DNA from: a virus
Strand: one strand, 5' to 3'
DNA length: 48,430 bases
Virus record (IMG/VR): IMGVR_UViG_3300010391_000214
Coordinates: 1-48,430 of that record
The translations under genes were made by a program, and so were the position numbers. Positions 1-8,552 of the stretch are shown here, piece by piece. Every line of letters starts with the position of its first letter. Within the stretch, counting starts at the first letter, position 1. The notes beneath the pieces were generated by a model, which worked only from the letters and a program-made list of their open reading frames with translations, had not been told where the DNA came from and did no database searches.

Positions 1-1
1 A

Positions 2-58
2 TTGGGTTATCGACTGCGCCCCGCACCGAAACCCCGAAAGAAACGGAGAAAAGAATGA
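2..58 (+). CDS. C-terminal end of an unidentified upstream ORF (partial)
   Basis: The frame is open from the left edge and ends in a TGA that overlaps the next start as ATGA, the arrangement used throughout this genome. The visible tail is rich in Arg, Lys and Pro and would be a basic C-terminus. If the window ends are joined, the frame continues backwards into the right end, with an ATG at 48372 that would give about 38 residues. Upstream the frame stays open to a TAA near 48238. No family is recognisable. It could equally be a chance open frame in a leader. Confidence 0.3.
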   Translation: MGYRLRPAPKPRKKRRKE

Positions 59-372
59 AACTATCGACAATCGCCGGTTCCTCAATCACCCCCCACCCCA
101 ATCAGGCACAGCCCGTCGCCGCGTCCGGTCAGTCACTGGCTGCGACCTCCGATACCTCCATCACGGTTGTGTCCGGGGCGATGTACGCCATCACCGTGAC
201 TGTCGGCTACCTCATCGCAGGGTGGCTCACCACCGCGACCGCGGCCAACATCGTGTTCGCGTGCGGAACCAACCAGACGATCATCATCGAAGTGCCCGTT
301 GGCCAGACCGACCTCCACTACAACCTGGTCGGGTCCAGCCCGCTGGCCTGGCTTCGCCGGATTCAGCAATGA
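55..372 (+). CDS. Small hypothetical protein, virion-type composition
   Basis: 105 residues, not recognised by family. It is rich in Thr, Ser, Ala, Val and Ile with alternating hydrophobic stretches, which suggests a small beta-rich protein such as a minor virion or decoration protein (inference from composition only). An ACGGAG ribosome site lies just before ATG 55. Its TGA overlaps the next ATG at 369 (ATGA), so it is probably translationally coupled to the next two genes. It is the first gene of the rightward late block. Confidence 0.6.
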   Translation: MKLSTIAGSSITPHPNQAQPVAASGQSLAATSDTSITVVSGAMYAITVTVGYLIAGWLTTATAANIVFACGTNQTIIIEVPVGQTDLHYNLVGSSPLAWLRRIQQ

Positions 373-485
373 GTACGCCCCTCCCGGTCAAGACCCCGGT
401 AGTCAAGCCGGTGGGGGAACTGGTCAAGGAGGCGCAGGCGACAGTGGATGGTATTGTGAAACTTGTCACAGAGGTAAATAAGTGA
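369..485 (+). CDS. Hypothetical 38-residue peptide
   Basis: The frame opens with ATG overlapping the previous stop (ATGA) and ends in a TGA overlapping the GTG of the next gene (GTGA). The N-terminal half is Pro/Val/Lys-rich and the C-terminal half reads as a short amphipathic helix. The double overlap is the main support that it is translated. Function unknown. Confidence 0.5.
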   Translation: MSTPLPVKTPVVKPVGELVKEAQATVDGIVKLVTEVNK

Positions 486-763
486 GCGTACACGAACAGA
501 TCATGGCGGGGGTGAAGGTGACGATCACCGTCCCGGCGTACTGTACGGATGCAGAGTTGTGGGAGATTCTTATGGCTGCGTATGACAAGGAACTCGATAG
601 AATTCTTGAGTCCGGGAAGGAAGTCCCGGTTACTTGGCGGCCCGTCGCTGATCGCCTCTCGATCGAGGTTCAGTTCCGCGATAAGACCGTGTTCTTAACC
701 ACACCGATTACCGATCCGGCCAGACTGTTGGGGCCGGGAGTAGAACCGAAAACTGTAGAGTGA
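482..763 (+). CDS. Hypothetical protein, 93 residues
   Basis: It starts at GTG 482 overlapping the preceding TGA. It is an acidic alpha/beta-looking protein with no motif I recognise. It closes the first small cluster: 28 nt after the stop comes a strong hairpin (791-810) before the protease gene. The position upstream of the packaging genes suggests a late or virion-associated role, but nothing in the residues shows it. Confidence 0.6.
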   Translation: MSVHEQIMAGVKVTITVPAYCTDAELWEILMAAYDKELDRILESGKEVPVTWRPVADRLSIEVQFRDKTVFLTTPITDPARLLGPGVEPKTVE

Positions 764-790
764 TCGTCCCTTTCCACTCTCCTGCATAAG

Positions 791-810
791 CTACCCCCAT
801 TCGGGGGTAG
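791..810 (+). terminator. Perfect 8-bp hairpin, possible terminator or processing site
   Basis: CTACCCCC pairs with GGGGGTAG around a 4-base loop. A short T run (CTGATTTT) follows. It sits between the stop at 763 and the ribosome site of the gene at 829. The T tract is short, so it may attenuate transcription or be an mRNA processing or stability element rather than a full terminator. Confidence 0.55.
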
Positions 811-828
811 CTGATTTTGGAGTGGCCC

Positions 829-1605
829 ATGAAACATGTATTCATGATCCTGGCGATCGTATTTGGGTTGGTAATCCCGATCAGTCTATTCTGTGCCGCG
901 GGGATCGGCATAAACAAGTATCTGATCCAACCCGACCCTATTGCGATTGCGGCCCCTCTGGTTGTTGCGCCGGCGGCGGTAGTTATCCTTCCTCCGACTC
1001 TTGAGGAGGTCGTAGCCGCGACAGTTACCATCAAGTGTGTAGGTGGGGGCAACCGAGAGTGGGCAGGTAGTGGCGCGTTCATCGACGACAAAGGAACCAT
1101 CCTCACTGCCGGCCATGTCCTTAACGGCGCGGTCGTCGTCATGGTGATCCTGGGAGATGGGAAAATCTATCCCGCAACCGACATGTTTGTGTTGGCCCCC
1201 GTCGATGTGGGGTTCTGTAAGATGGCCGGACCCATGCCCACCCCCTTCTTGAAGATCGCCGCAGTAGCACCACGGCTGGGCGATACCGTCCGGGTCATCG
1301 GTTCGCCGATGGGATTGGTCTTCGCCGGCAGCGTGTCCCAGGGTATCGTGTCCTGCACCATGCGGATGCACGACAAGATGGATTATCTTCAGGTCGATGC
1401 GTCGGCCATACCGGGGAACTCTGGTGGCCCGGTGGTCAACCTGCAAGGAGAAATCGTAGGAGTCCTGGTGGCAGGTGTCCAGGCCGGGATCGAGATCAAC
1501 TTCGCCGTTCCCGCCGATCAGGTATTGGCGGTCTTGGATTGCTATAATTCATTCAAGAAATTGAAAGCAGTGCTATGGCATCCCCAGCCCCCACTCCCAA
1601 ACTGA
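829..1605 (+). CDS. Trypsin-like (HtrA/Deg-type) serine protease with N-terminal membrane segment
   Basis: 258 residues. The first ~30 residues form a hydrophobic helix, so the protein is either exported or anchored with the protease outside the cytoplasm. The chymotrypsin-fold triad is readable: His96 in TAGHVL, Asp126 in APVDVGF and Ser198 in GNSGGPV, with HtrA-like spacing. There is no PDZ domain after the catalytic part, so it is shorter than cellular DegP. I prefer ATG 829 because GGAG lies 6-7 nt upstream; an in-frame TTG at 817 exists. It lies between a hairpin and the terminase genes and overlaps the next gene by 31 nt. The substrate is unknown. Prohead maturation seems unlikely with a signal-like N-terminus; cleavage of envelope or host-surface proteins is an inference. 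Confidence 0.85.
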   Translation: MKHVFMILAIVFGLVIPISLFCAAGIGINKYLIQPDPIAIAAPLVVAPAAVVILPPTLEEVVAATVTIKCVGGGNREWAGSGAFIDDKGTILTAGHVLNGAVVVMVILGDGKIYPATDMFVLAPVDVGFCKMAGPMPTPFLKIAAVAPRLGDTVRVIGSPMGLVFAGSVSQGIVSCTMRMHDKMDYLQVDASAIPGNSGGPVVNLQGEIVGVLVAGVQAGIEINFAVPADQVLAVLDCYNSFKKLKAVLWHPQPPLPN

Positions 1606-1940
1606 AACAGGTATTCACTGACATGCTCCGCCAGGTCGCGGAGGAAGTCACTGAGTTCGTTGAGATACCCGATGGCGATAGCGGCAAGGAGATGGCCATC
1701 CGCTCGAAGGCCGAGGCCCTCGCCCGGTTCGTTTGGAAGCAGGCCCTCGGTTACGAGGAAACAAACGACGCAGGAGAAAAGGTAAAACATGAGCCAGACA
1801 AGTGGGCAGTAAGTTTACTGTTCGATCGTCTGGAAGGTAAAGTTACAGCGATCCCGGTTCAAGGCCGGGCCGGGATGACCATCAGCGAGCGTGTATCAGA
1901 GCAGGGCAAGAAGGCCCTGAACAAACTGGCTGACGCATGA
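1575..1940 (+). CDS. Probable small terminase subunit
   Basis: 121 residues, mostly helical and charged. It overlaps the protease gene by 31 nt at its start and the large terminase by ATGA at its end. Small terminases bind the packaging site and sit directly before the large subunit, and this is the only gene in that place. I see no clear helix-turn-helix sequence, so the call rests on position, size and helical character. It could be another terminase-associated DNA-binding protein. Confidence 0.5.
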   Translation: MASPAPTPKLKQVFTDMLRQVAEEVTEFVEIPDGDSGKEMAIRSKAEALARFVWKQALGYEETNDAGEKVKHEPDKWAVSLLFDRLEGKVTAIPVQGRAGMTISERVSEQGKKALNKLADA

Positions 1941-3850
1941 ATCTGTTTGTAGAACCGATTCTTAAATCTCCGTTTCCAAATCCTTCGGCGATCTGGACAT
2001 GTCCGAAGACGGGGTTGCGAGTACCAAAAGGGTTCTTTGAAAACTTAAAATACCGTGAACGATTGCTCAAGGCCGCCGAGACGGATGAAGGTATGCAGCG
2101 TGATCTTATCGCCGCCTGTGCCCAGAGTCCCCTCTATTGGGCCAACACTTTCGCCTGGACCTATAAGCAGTGGGATGTCGATCCCAAGACCGGTAAGAGT
2201 GTCGCAGCCCGCGCCATCCATGTCCCGTTCATCACCTGGGAAATTCAGGACGACTTCACGACTGAACTACACAAGGCCATAGATCAGGGCTATGATCTGG
2301 GCATCAAGAAGTCGCGAGACATGGGTGCATCCTGGGAATGTATCCTGGCCTTCCATCATGTCTGGCTATTCGGGTATGAGGCCCAACTCCTGGAGATGTC
2401 CCGTACACGCGAGTATGTGGACCAGACCGGGAACATGAAGGCCCTATTCCAGAAACATGATTACCTGAATCAGTGGCTACCGGATTGGATGCGCCCCCCG
2501 CTCTGTCTGCCGAATGAGAAGTACCGGTCGAAGATGCACATGAAGAACATCCTCACCGGCTCTTGCATCGACGGCGAATCAACGACGGAACATGCGGGAT
2601 CGGGCGACAGGCGTAAAGCCATCCTCCTGGATGAATTCGCGAAGGTCGAGTTCGGCCAGAAGATTCGTAGTGCGACCGGTGATATTTCCCCCTGCCGTAT
2701 CGTGAACTCGACACCGGCTGGATCGCACACCGCGTACAGCAAGTGGGTGAATGGCGGACAGATCAAGACCTTCATCCTCCCATTCTGGGAACACCCTGAG
2801 AAAGGGGCTGGTCGCTACATCCGGAAGGATGATATCACCCAGAAGTGGCAGATTCGGTCGCCGTGGTATGACTACGAAGATGGTCGCCGTACCCGTCGCG
2901 AGATGGCCCAGGAAGTGGACATGGATGATCTTGAGGCCGGCGCAGTATTCTTCAACACGCAGTTGATCGAACAGCATAAGGTTCTGTTCGGACGCGCCCC
3001 GCGCGAACACCTGCTGATCTCGTTGCGGGATACGATCTCCGATGCGATGGTCGAGAAGGTGATTCAGCGGAAGAACTTCCAGGGCGATGTGGTTGTGAAA
3101 CACGGCCGGGCTGAGGACATGTTGGATATCTATGTCCCGCTATTCAATGGTCGCCCCGAACAGCAATATACCTATACCTTCGGGATCGACATATCGCGCG
3201 GCCAGGGCGCATCGAATTCGACGATCGCCATCGGCTGTGACCAGATGAAACAGAAGATCGCGGAACTGGCGACAGCGAACCAACCACCCCACGAGTTCGC
3301 TCGAACGATCGTGGCCCTCGCCCTCTGGTGTGGTGGCCGTTCTCCGAGGAACCTGCCCAAGTTGATCTGGGAAAAGAATGGGCCGGGCTGGGATGTGGGG
3401 CGATTGCTGGTCAAGATATTCCGCTACCCGTTCTACTATCGGGATAAAAAGGTTGGCACTTCTGCGGAAATGGAAACCGAAAAATACGGCTGGCAGAATA
3501 GCAAGGGCAACAACGATGTAATCATGGGCAATTATTTACGGCTCTTTGAGACGGGCGAATTCAACGATCCGTCTCTTAAATGTCTTGAAGAAATGAAGAC
3601 TTATATCAACTACCCGAATGGGTTCATTGGCCCCGCGGACTTGGTGGAAGAAAGCGAATCCGCCAAACAGACACACGGCGACCGGGTACGAGCGACAAGT
3701 CTTATGCTGTTGGGATTCGAGGGACCACCCAAATCCCGCAACGATACTTTGAAGGCCCCGGCGGGAAGCGTTGGAGAGCGCATGAAGAATGTGCTCGACA
3801 AGAAACGCAACCGGGGCACGAAACAGATGTTCGACTTTACGAGGCCATAA
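1937..3850 (+). CDS. terL: Terminase large subunit (packaging ATPase-nuclease)
   Basis: 637 residues, the usual size. The ATPase motor has a deviant Walker A at residues 122-132 (GIKKSRDMGAS), typical of large terminases, and Walker B LLDEF with Asp232-Glu233. The C-terminal RNase H-like nuclease shows FGIDISRG (Asp418) and a late HGDR (Asp582) that fit its metal-binding acidic positions. It pumps DNA into proheads and cuts it, docked on the portal made by the next gene. Its ATG overlaps the stop of the small-subunit candidate, and its TAA overlaps the portal ATG (TAATG). Confidence 0.95.
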   Translation: MNLFVEPILKSPFPNPSAIWTCPKTGLRVPKGFFENLKYRERLLKAAETDEGMQRDLIAACAQSPLYWANTFAWTYKQWDVDPKTGKSVAARAIHVPFITWEIQDDFTTELHKAIDQGYDLGIKKSRDMGASWECILAFHHVWLFGYEAQLLEMSRTREYVDQTGNMKALFQKHDYLNQWLPDWMRPPLCLPNEKYRSKMHMKNILTGSCIDGESTTEHAGSGDRRKAILLDEFAKVEFGQKIRSATGDISPCRIVNSTPAGSHTAYSKWVNGGQIKTFILPFWEHPEKGAGRYIRKDDITQKWQIRSPWYDYEDGRRTRREMAQEVDMDDLEAGAVFFNTQLIEQHKVLFGRAPREHLLISLRDTISDAMVEKVIQRKNFQGDVVVKHGRAEDMLDIYVPLFNGRPEQQYTYTFGIDISRGQGASNSTIAIGCDQMKQKIAELATANQPPHEFARTIVALALWCGGRSPRNLPKLIWEKNGPGWDVGRLLVKIFRYPFYYRDKKVGTSAEMETEKYGWQNSKGNNDVIMGNYLRLFETGEFNDPSLKCLEEMKTYINYPNGFIGPADLVEESESAKQTHGDRVRATSLMLLGFEGPPKSRNDTLKAPAGSVGERMKNVLDKKRNRGTKQMFDFTRP

Positions 3851-5682
3851 TGCCGACTCTCTTTACGCCGCGACAATTTCAGAATGTAGCCGATGAGGGA
3901 TTCCGCCGGCTCAAGCACTACCGTGCTGCGCGGATGATGTTCCTCAAACAGTATGTCGGGCAATACTACAATTCCACGAAGGGAGAGGCCGGGGCCGAAC
4001 CAGTCAATCTGATCTTCAACACGATCCGGGCTATGACCCCGCATCTCGTCATGCGTAACCCGGTCAACCAGGTATCGACCGATTTCGTGGAACAAGAGGA
4101 TTACGCTTTCCTGTTGGGTCGCGGAATTGATGTCACCCAAAAACGGATCAAGTTCGACAAGACTCTGCGGGCGGCCGTAGTCAGTGCTTTCTTTGCGTTT
4201 GGGTTAATGAAAACGGGACTCTCCGTCAGCGGCCAGTGTCTCTACATCGACGATGTGATGGTGGACCCTGGTTCAGTCTATGTGGATTTAGTGGACCTGG
4301 ATAACCTGACAATCGACCCGATGTGTACCGAGTGGAATGAAGCGGCCTTCATCGGGGATAAGATTCGTGTTCCACGACATGAACTTCTGGATGCCGAAGG
4401 GTACGCCCATGATCTCGTGATGCGCCTCCCCCGCTGTCTGGGTGTCGGGTATGATGAGGGCGGCACAAAGAATCTGTCCCAGAAGACCAACGCCATGAGC
4501 CACATGGAAGAAGTCATGGACTATGTGGATGTGGTCGAACTGTGGGTTCCCAAAGCCGAGGCCGTGGTGACGATCCCGGAGCCGAACTCCATCACAGCCG
4601 ATCAGTATCTGAATGTGCGCGAATACTACGGGCCGAAGTCTGGCCCCTATACCAGGTTGTCTCTGACAATGCCTGTCCCAAACAACCCCCTACCTGTTGC
4701 GCCTGTGAGCGTTTGGTATGACCTGCATATCATGGCGAACAGGATTTTCAAGAAGACCATGAACCAGGCAGAGCGGCAGAAGGATGTGGTCGTGTTTGAC
4801 CCAGCCGTGATCGACCAGGCGGAAGATGTCCGCGAAGCGCGCGATGGCGAGATGGTTGCGGGCGACCCCACAAAGATGCAGATGCTGTCATTTGGTGGCC
4901 AGAACCAGAAGAATGAAGGCATGTTGCAACAGTTGCAAATCTGGTACAACTATATCGCCGGCAATCCGGACCAGATGGCGGGGGCAAGTTCTAACGCCGA
5001 CACCGCGACCCAGGCCAACATCCTCCAGGGCAACGCCTCCATCGGGATGACCGATAGTGAGGACATCGTTGCGGAAGCAGCCGCGGATGTCTCCCATAAG
5101 ATCGGGTGGTTCCTCCATAACGATCCGTTCATGGAACTTCCAATCGCCCTGCGCACGACCGCGGGCGAGCCGAAGCAGGTTATCCTCACGCCGGAACAGA
5201 AGCGTGGCGACTTCTATGACCTGGCGTTCACGATCAAACCGCGCTCCATGCGCCGGCTGAGTGCCGATGTTCAGGCCCAGCGGATGCTACAGTTCGCGAC
5301 CAATGTAGTGCCGGCCGCTGCTATGGCTGCCCAGGCGATGATGCAGACAGGCCAGCAGTTCAACCTCCCGGCCTATCTGTCGATGGTAGCGGAACAGATG
5401 GAGATTCTGGACCTGGTTCAAGATGTATTTATCGACCCGCAGTTCCAGGAACGCTTAGCGTTGATGGCCGCCCAGAGTCCCGCGGCCAGTGGTAATGCGA
5501 ATAAGAAACCCGGAACCGGAACCTCCGGTACGCCGGGTCTGAGTCTATCGGGTGTCCAACAGAATGGCGGCGCACCTATGCAGACGATGATTCCTGGGCA
5601 ACAGCAACAGGCCAACATGGGAGCGCAAGCGGGCGCAAACCAGGGCCAACAAATGAATCAGCAAATGGGATTGGTGCGATAA
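3850..5682 (+). CDS. Portal protein
   Basis: 610 residues, immediately after the large terminase, with N-terminal helices and a broad alpha/beta middle resembling podovirus-type portals. Residues around 375-410 carry an NPDQMAG...NADTATQANI stretch in the helical segment expected near the channel. The last ~70 residues are low-complexity and rich in Gln, Gly, Asn and Met, a common disordered portal tail. The dodecameric ring would nucleate prohead assembly and dock terminase and connector. It is joined to the next gene by a TAATG overlap. Confidence 0.85.
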   Translation: MPTLFTPRQFQNVADEGFRRLKHYRAARMMFLKQYVGQYYNSTKGEAGAEPVNLIFNTIRAMTPHLVMRNPVNQVSTDFVEQEDYAFLLGRGIDVTQKRIKFDKTLRAAVVSAFFAFGLMKTGLSVSGQCLYIDDVMVDPGSVYVDLVDLDNLTIDPMCTEWNEAAFIGDKIRVPRHELLDAEGYAHDLVMRLPRCLGVGYDEGGTKNLSQKTNAMSHMEEVMDYVDVVELWVPKAEAVVTIPEPNSITADQYLNVREYYGPKSGPYTRLSLTMPVPNNPLPVAPVSVWYDLHIMANRIFKKTMNQAERQKDVVVFDPAVIDQAEDVREARDGEMVAGDPTKMQMLSFGGQNQKNEGMLQQLQIWYNYIAGNPDQMAGASSNADTATQANILQGNASIGMTDSEDIVAEAAADVSHKIGWFLHNDPFMELPIALRTTAGEPKQVILTPEQKRGDFYDLAFTIKPRSMRRLSADVQAQRMLQFATNVVPAAAMAAQAMMQTGQQFNLPAYLSMVAEQMEILDLVQDVFIDPQFQERLALMAAQSPAASGNANKKPGTGTSGTPGLSLSGVQQNGGAPMQTMIPGQQQQANMGAQAGANQGQQMNQQMGLVR

Positions 5683-5948
5683 TGGCGAATAAAACTGAAT
5701 ATAATGCGGCAGAAACGGCGTACTTCACGGCCTACCAGAAACACATCAAAACAATGACCCCGGCTCGTGCCCGCGCTGCCGCGACCCGCGACAGCGGATC
5801 CACCCCCAAAGATAGTTGGGTGGGGAAACTCAAGGGTGGGGTGAAGCGGGAGATGGCGCGAGAGAATAAGCGCACCAGAGAGATAGAAGGTGAGTTGAAG
5901 AAAACCGGTATGATGCAGCGGGATATTGATCGTTTGAAAGGGAAGTAA
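5682..5948 (+). CDS. Small basic protein, paralogue of the gene at 18171
   Basis: 88 residues, Lys/Arg-rich and helical. Its first ~60 residues align with the protein at 18171-18494: both have ETAYFT followed by YQ, an Ala/Arg-rich helix, SG(S/T)TP and then KREMA. The family is not recognised. Its place between portal and scaffold, and the paralogue between fibre and internal proteins, suggest a small virion or assembly factor. It is coupled at both ends (TAATG to its own start and to the next gene). Confidence 0.7.
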   Translation: MANKTEYNAAETAYFTAYQKHIKTMTPARARAAATRDSGSTPKDSWVGKLKGGVKREMARENKRTREIEGELKKTGMMQRDIDRLKGK

Positions 5949-6358
5949 TGCCTCTGTATGAATTCCAATGCGGAGCGTGTGGGCATGTGACCGGGGTGAT
6001 TGCGCCCATGTCCTCTGTCCCGACAACTGCGCCGTGTGAGATGGGGTGTTCGTTACCCGCCGCACGAATATATTCATTCAACAGCGGGAATGTGGACTAC
6101 GCCGTCCCGATCGTGTCGCAGTCCCTGGCTATGCACCCGGAACAAATCGACGAGCACAAGAAATTATTTCCGGATATCCCGGTTACGGAAGACGGCTGCC
6201 CGGTGTTCTCAAACTTCGCCGATCACGAAGCGTATCTGAAGAAGACTGGATTTACGAAACTTCCGGGGAAGCGTAATCCCCGGCCGAAGTCCCGCAATGG
6301 CGTGACCGTAATACGAGCATCAGATATTATGCAGGAGAAAGCAAATGCCCAAAACTGA
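5948..6358 (+). CDS. FmdB-like zinc-ribbon protein
   Basis: 136 residues. It opens with MPLYEFQCGACG, the signature of the FmdB-type putative regulatory zinc ribbon. Cys8 and Cys11 with the later CEMGC pair could bind one zinc. The rest is a hydrophilic tail ending in a helix. FmdB-like proteins in phages usually lie among structural genes and their function is unknown. It overlaps the scaffold-like gene by 14 nt. Confidence 0.65.
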   Translation: MPLYEFQCGACGHVTGVIAPMSSVPTTAPCEMGCSLPAARIYSFNSGNVDYAVPIVSQSLAMHPEQIDEHKKLFPDIPVTEDGCPVFSNFADHEAYLKKTGFTKLPGKRNPRPKSRNGVTVIRASDIMQEKANAQN

Positions 6359-7406
6359 AGCCCCCGCAAGGGAGGAGCAGTCCTTCGAGACGAAGGGCGA
6401 GATGACTGACGCGATGAAGAATGTGGCTGATGATGCCGCATTGGTGGCGAAGGTCGAAGCCCGGCTCAACAAGATCGAACCATCCGACGAGGAGATGGCG
6501 GTCGTTGCCCCGGCGGACAATAAGCCGGTGGCGAAACCTGTTGTTAAACCACTCGAACAAGAGCCGGAAGAAGTAAAGGACGAAGTAAAGGAAGAAGCGG
6601 TTCCCGAAGAATTGCCGCTGAACTTCCATCGCGCCGCCCTTCAATCGGGGTGGACGGACCAGGACATCCAGGAGTTTGTGGATGCCGATCCCGCTCGCGC
6701 GTTCAAGACTTTCCAGAATCTGTACATGACGCAGACGGGTATCTCCCGACAGTTCGCGGCCCTCGGACGCAAGGTGCAGGAAACCCCGGCAGCCGCGGCT
6801 CCCGCTGCCAAGCCGGTCGAGGTTGATGACCTCAAGGAGATTCGGGAACAGTACGGTGACGATCCCATTCTGAGCGGGGTCGATGCCATCCTCAAGAAAC
6901 GCAATGCTCAGATGGAAGAAAAATTCTCTCGGATGGCTGGCCCCTCGAACCCTGGCCCTGCTGCCCCGGCTGAACTTACGCCGATGGAACAGGCCCAGGC
7001 CGTTGTTGGCCAACAGATCGAGATGTTCTTTGGCGGCAGTGGTTACACCCAACATTACGGCGAGTTCTACGGCGCAGGGCGGGAACCTCGATCCCGCACG
7101 ATCGACCAACAGAGCCACCGCGATGAGGTAGTGATGCTGGCTGACCAGATCATGGCAGGTGCACAGGCACAAGGATTGCGTCCCTCCATCGAAGAAGTTT
7201 TGGAGCGGGCGCATTTCATGGCGTCAGCACCGGCTGCGAAGAAAGCGGTTGTCGCGGAGATCAAGGCGACCGCTGTGGCACGCACGAAAGGGATTTCACT
7301 GCGCCCGTCGAAGACGGCCGCCAGTATCGTGCCGGCAGGTAACGCCTCACCTGCGGAGTTAGAACAACGAGTCGGAACAAAGTTGGCATCTATTTTCAAA
7401 GGATAA
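6345..7406 (+). CDS. Probable scaffolding protein
   Basis: 353 residues. The N-terminal ~90 are acidic with Lys-Pro-Val and Glu repeats, the middle is Ala/Pro-rich, and the ends are helical. The C-terminus is Lys/Arg-containing, which often serves as the capsid-binding end of scaffolds. It lies directly upstream of the capsid gene, the usual scaffold position in podoviruses. No protease motif is visible. The call rests on position and composition. Confidence 0.65.
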   Translation: MPKTEAPAREEQSFETKGEMTDAMKNVADDAALVAKVEARLNKIEPSDEEMAVVAPADNKPVAKPVVKPLEQEPEEVKDEVKEEAVPEELPLNFHRAALQSGWTDQDIQEFVDADPARAFKTFQNLYMTQTGISRQFAALGRKVQETPAAAAPAAKPVEVDDLKEIREQYGDDPILSGVDAILKKRNAQMEEKFSRMAGPSNPGPAAPAELTPMEQAQAVVGQQIEMFFGGSGYTQHYGEFYGAGREPRSRTIDQQSHRDEVVMLADQIMAGAQAQGLRPSIEEVLERAHFMASAPAAKKAVVAEIKATAVARTKGISLRPSKTAASIVPAGNASPAELEQRVGTKLASIFKG

Positions 7407-7411
7407 TAACC

Positions 7412-8494
7412 ATGTCAGTCAAGAACGAAGAACTTTTGGACCTCCTCCAGACGACTCTGGAAGACATGCCCAAACAGGAGTTCGAGGTTATGTGGGATAA
7501 CCCGGACTACGAATTCTGCCGCATCTACCAGAAGGAAGCGATGTCGGTGGACGGCGGAACCTCCATCATGCGCAAGGTCATGCTGGACCCCACCGGCAAC
7601 GCATCCTATCGTCGGAACTTCGATACCGATACGCCGATGATCGGGAATGTGATGCAGGAAATCAATGTGCCCTGGTGTCAGTTGGGCACGAACTATTCGT
7701 GGGACAAGTTTGAAATCCTGCGAAACAAGAACTCGGCGAAGGGTTTCATCGACCTGATGAAGGTTCGGCGAATCGACGGCCTCTGGGCGTTGGCCAACCT
7801 GATCGAGACGAAGGCGTGGTTCACCCCCACCAGTGCGACCGATGACCTGTATCCCTACGGTGTCGCGTACTACCTGAACATGTTGGACGCGGCCGCCACC
7901 ACCGCTGGTTTCAACGCCCGGACCATTCGGTATCAGGATGGAACCACCGGCACGATCTGCGCTGGCCTGGATGCGGCTGTCCACACGAAGTGGAAGAACT
8001 ACGCCGCCCTGTACACGGCCGTGGACAACGCCATGCTGAAGACCTTCCGCACCGCGTTCCTGAAGACCCGTTTCAAAGCCCCCCTGTTCATCAACGATCC
8101 GAGCAAGCAGGGCAACGGCCAGAAGCGCATCTACACGAACTCCGACAATGTGGTTGAGTTGCAGGCCCTTGCTGATGCCCGCGATGACAACCATAGCGGC
8201 AGTGATGTCATGGGCAACATCCGCGTGGATGATAGCGGCCTCGTGTTCATCAACCGGTTGCCGGTCCAGTATATCCCGGAACTGGAAGATGTGACCTATG
8301 ATCCGATCTACTGCATCGACTTCAAGTATTTCAAACCGTTCGTCCATGCCGGTTACTGGATGGAAGAATCCGAGCCGATGACGGATCGTGGACAGCATAC
8401 CACCTTCACCGTGTTCCTTGATGGTGCGCACAACAACCTGTGCATCAACCGTCGGCGGGCTGGTTTCGTTCTCCACACTGCGATCCCGGCGTAA
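7412..8494 (+). CDS. Major capsid protein
   Basis: 360 residues with mixed alpha/beta composition, following portal and scaffold with strong, Lys/Arg- and Asp-balanced, GC-rich coding. Its composition and position are those of an HK97-fold capsid protein. I cannot place it in a named subfamily by eye. Motifs near the C-terminus (YCIDFKYFKPFVHAG) look like the tail of A-domain or P-domain strands. It should be the most abundant virion protein. The next gene follows after 58 nt and has its own ribosome site. Confidence 0.8.
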   Translation: MSVKNEELLDLLQTTLEDMPKQEFEVMWDNPDYEFCRIYQKEAMSVDGGTSIMRKVMLDPTGNASYRRNFDTDTPMIGNVMQEINVPWCQLGTNYSWDKFEILRNKNSAKGFIDLMKVRRIDGLWALANLIETKAWFTPTSATDDLYPYGVAYYLNMLDAAATTAGFNARTIRYQDGTTGTICAGLDAAVHTKWKNYAALYTAVDNAMLKTFRTAFLKTRFKAPLFINDPSKQGNGQKRIYTNSDNVVELQALADARDDNHSGSDVMGNIRVDDSGLVFINRLPVQYIPELEDVTYDPIYCIDFKYFKPFVHAGYWMEESEPMTDRGQHTTFTVFLDGAHNNLCINRRRAGFVLHTAIPA

Positions 8495-8552
8495 TCGGTT
8501 TTCAACCCGAAACCCCAAAACAAGAACAACAGAATTTAGATAGGAGTTACAA

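Noticed and set aside
7415-8518. Long antisense frame opposite the capsid gene (also similar frames opposite 30280-31212 and 32355-33569)
   Set aside because: GC-rich third positions of the real genes create stop-free antisense frames; no ribosome sites, motifs or context support them.
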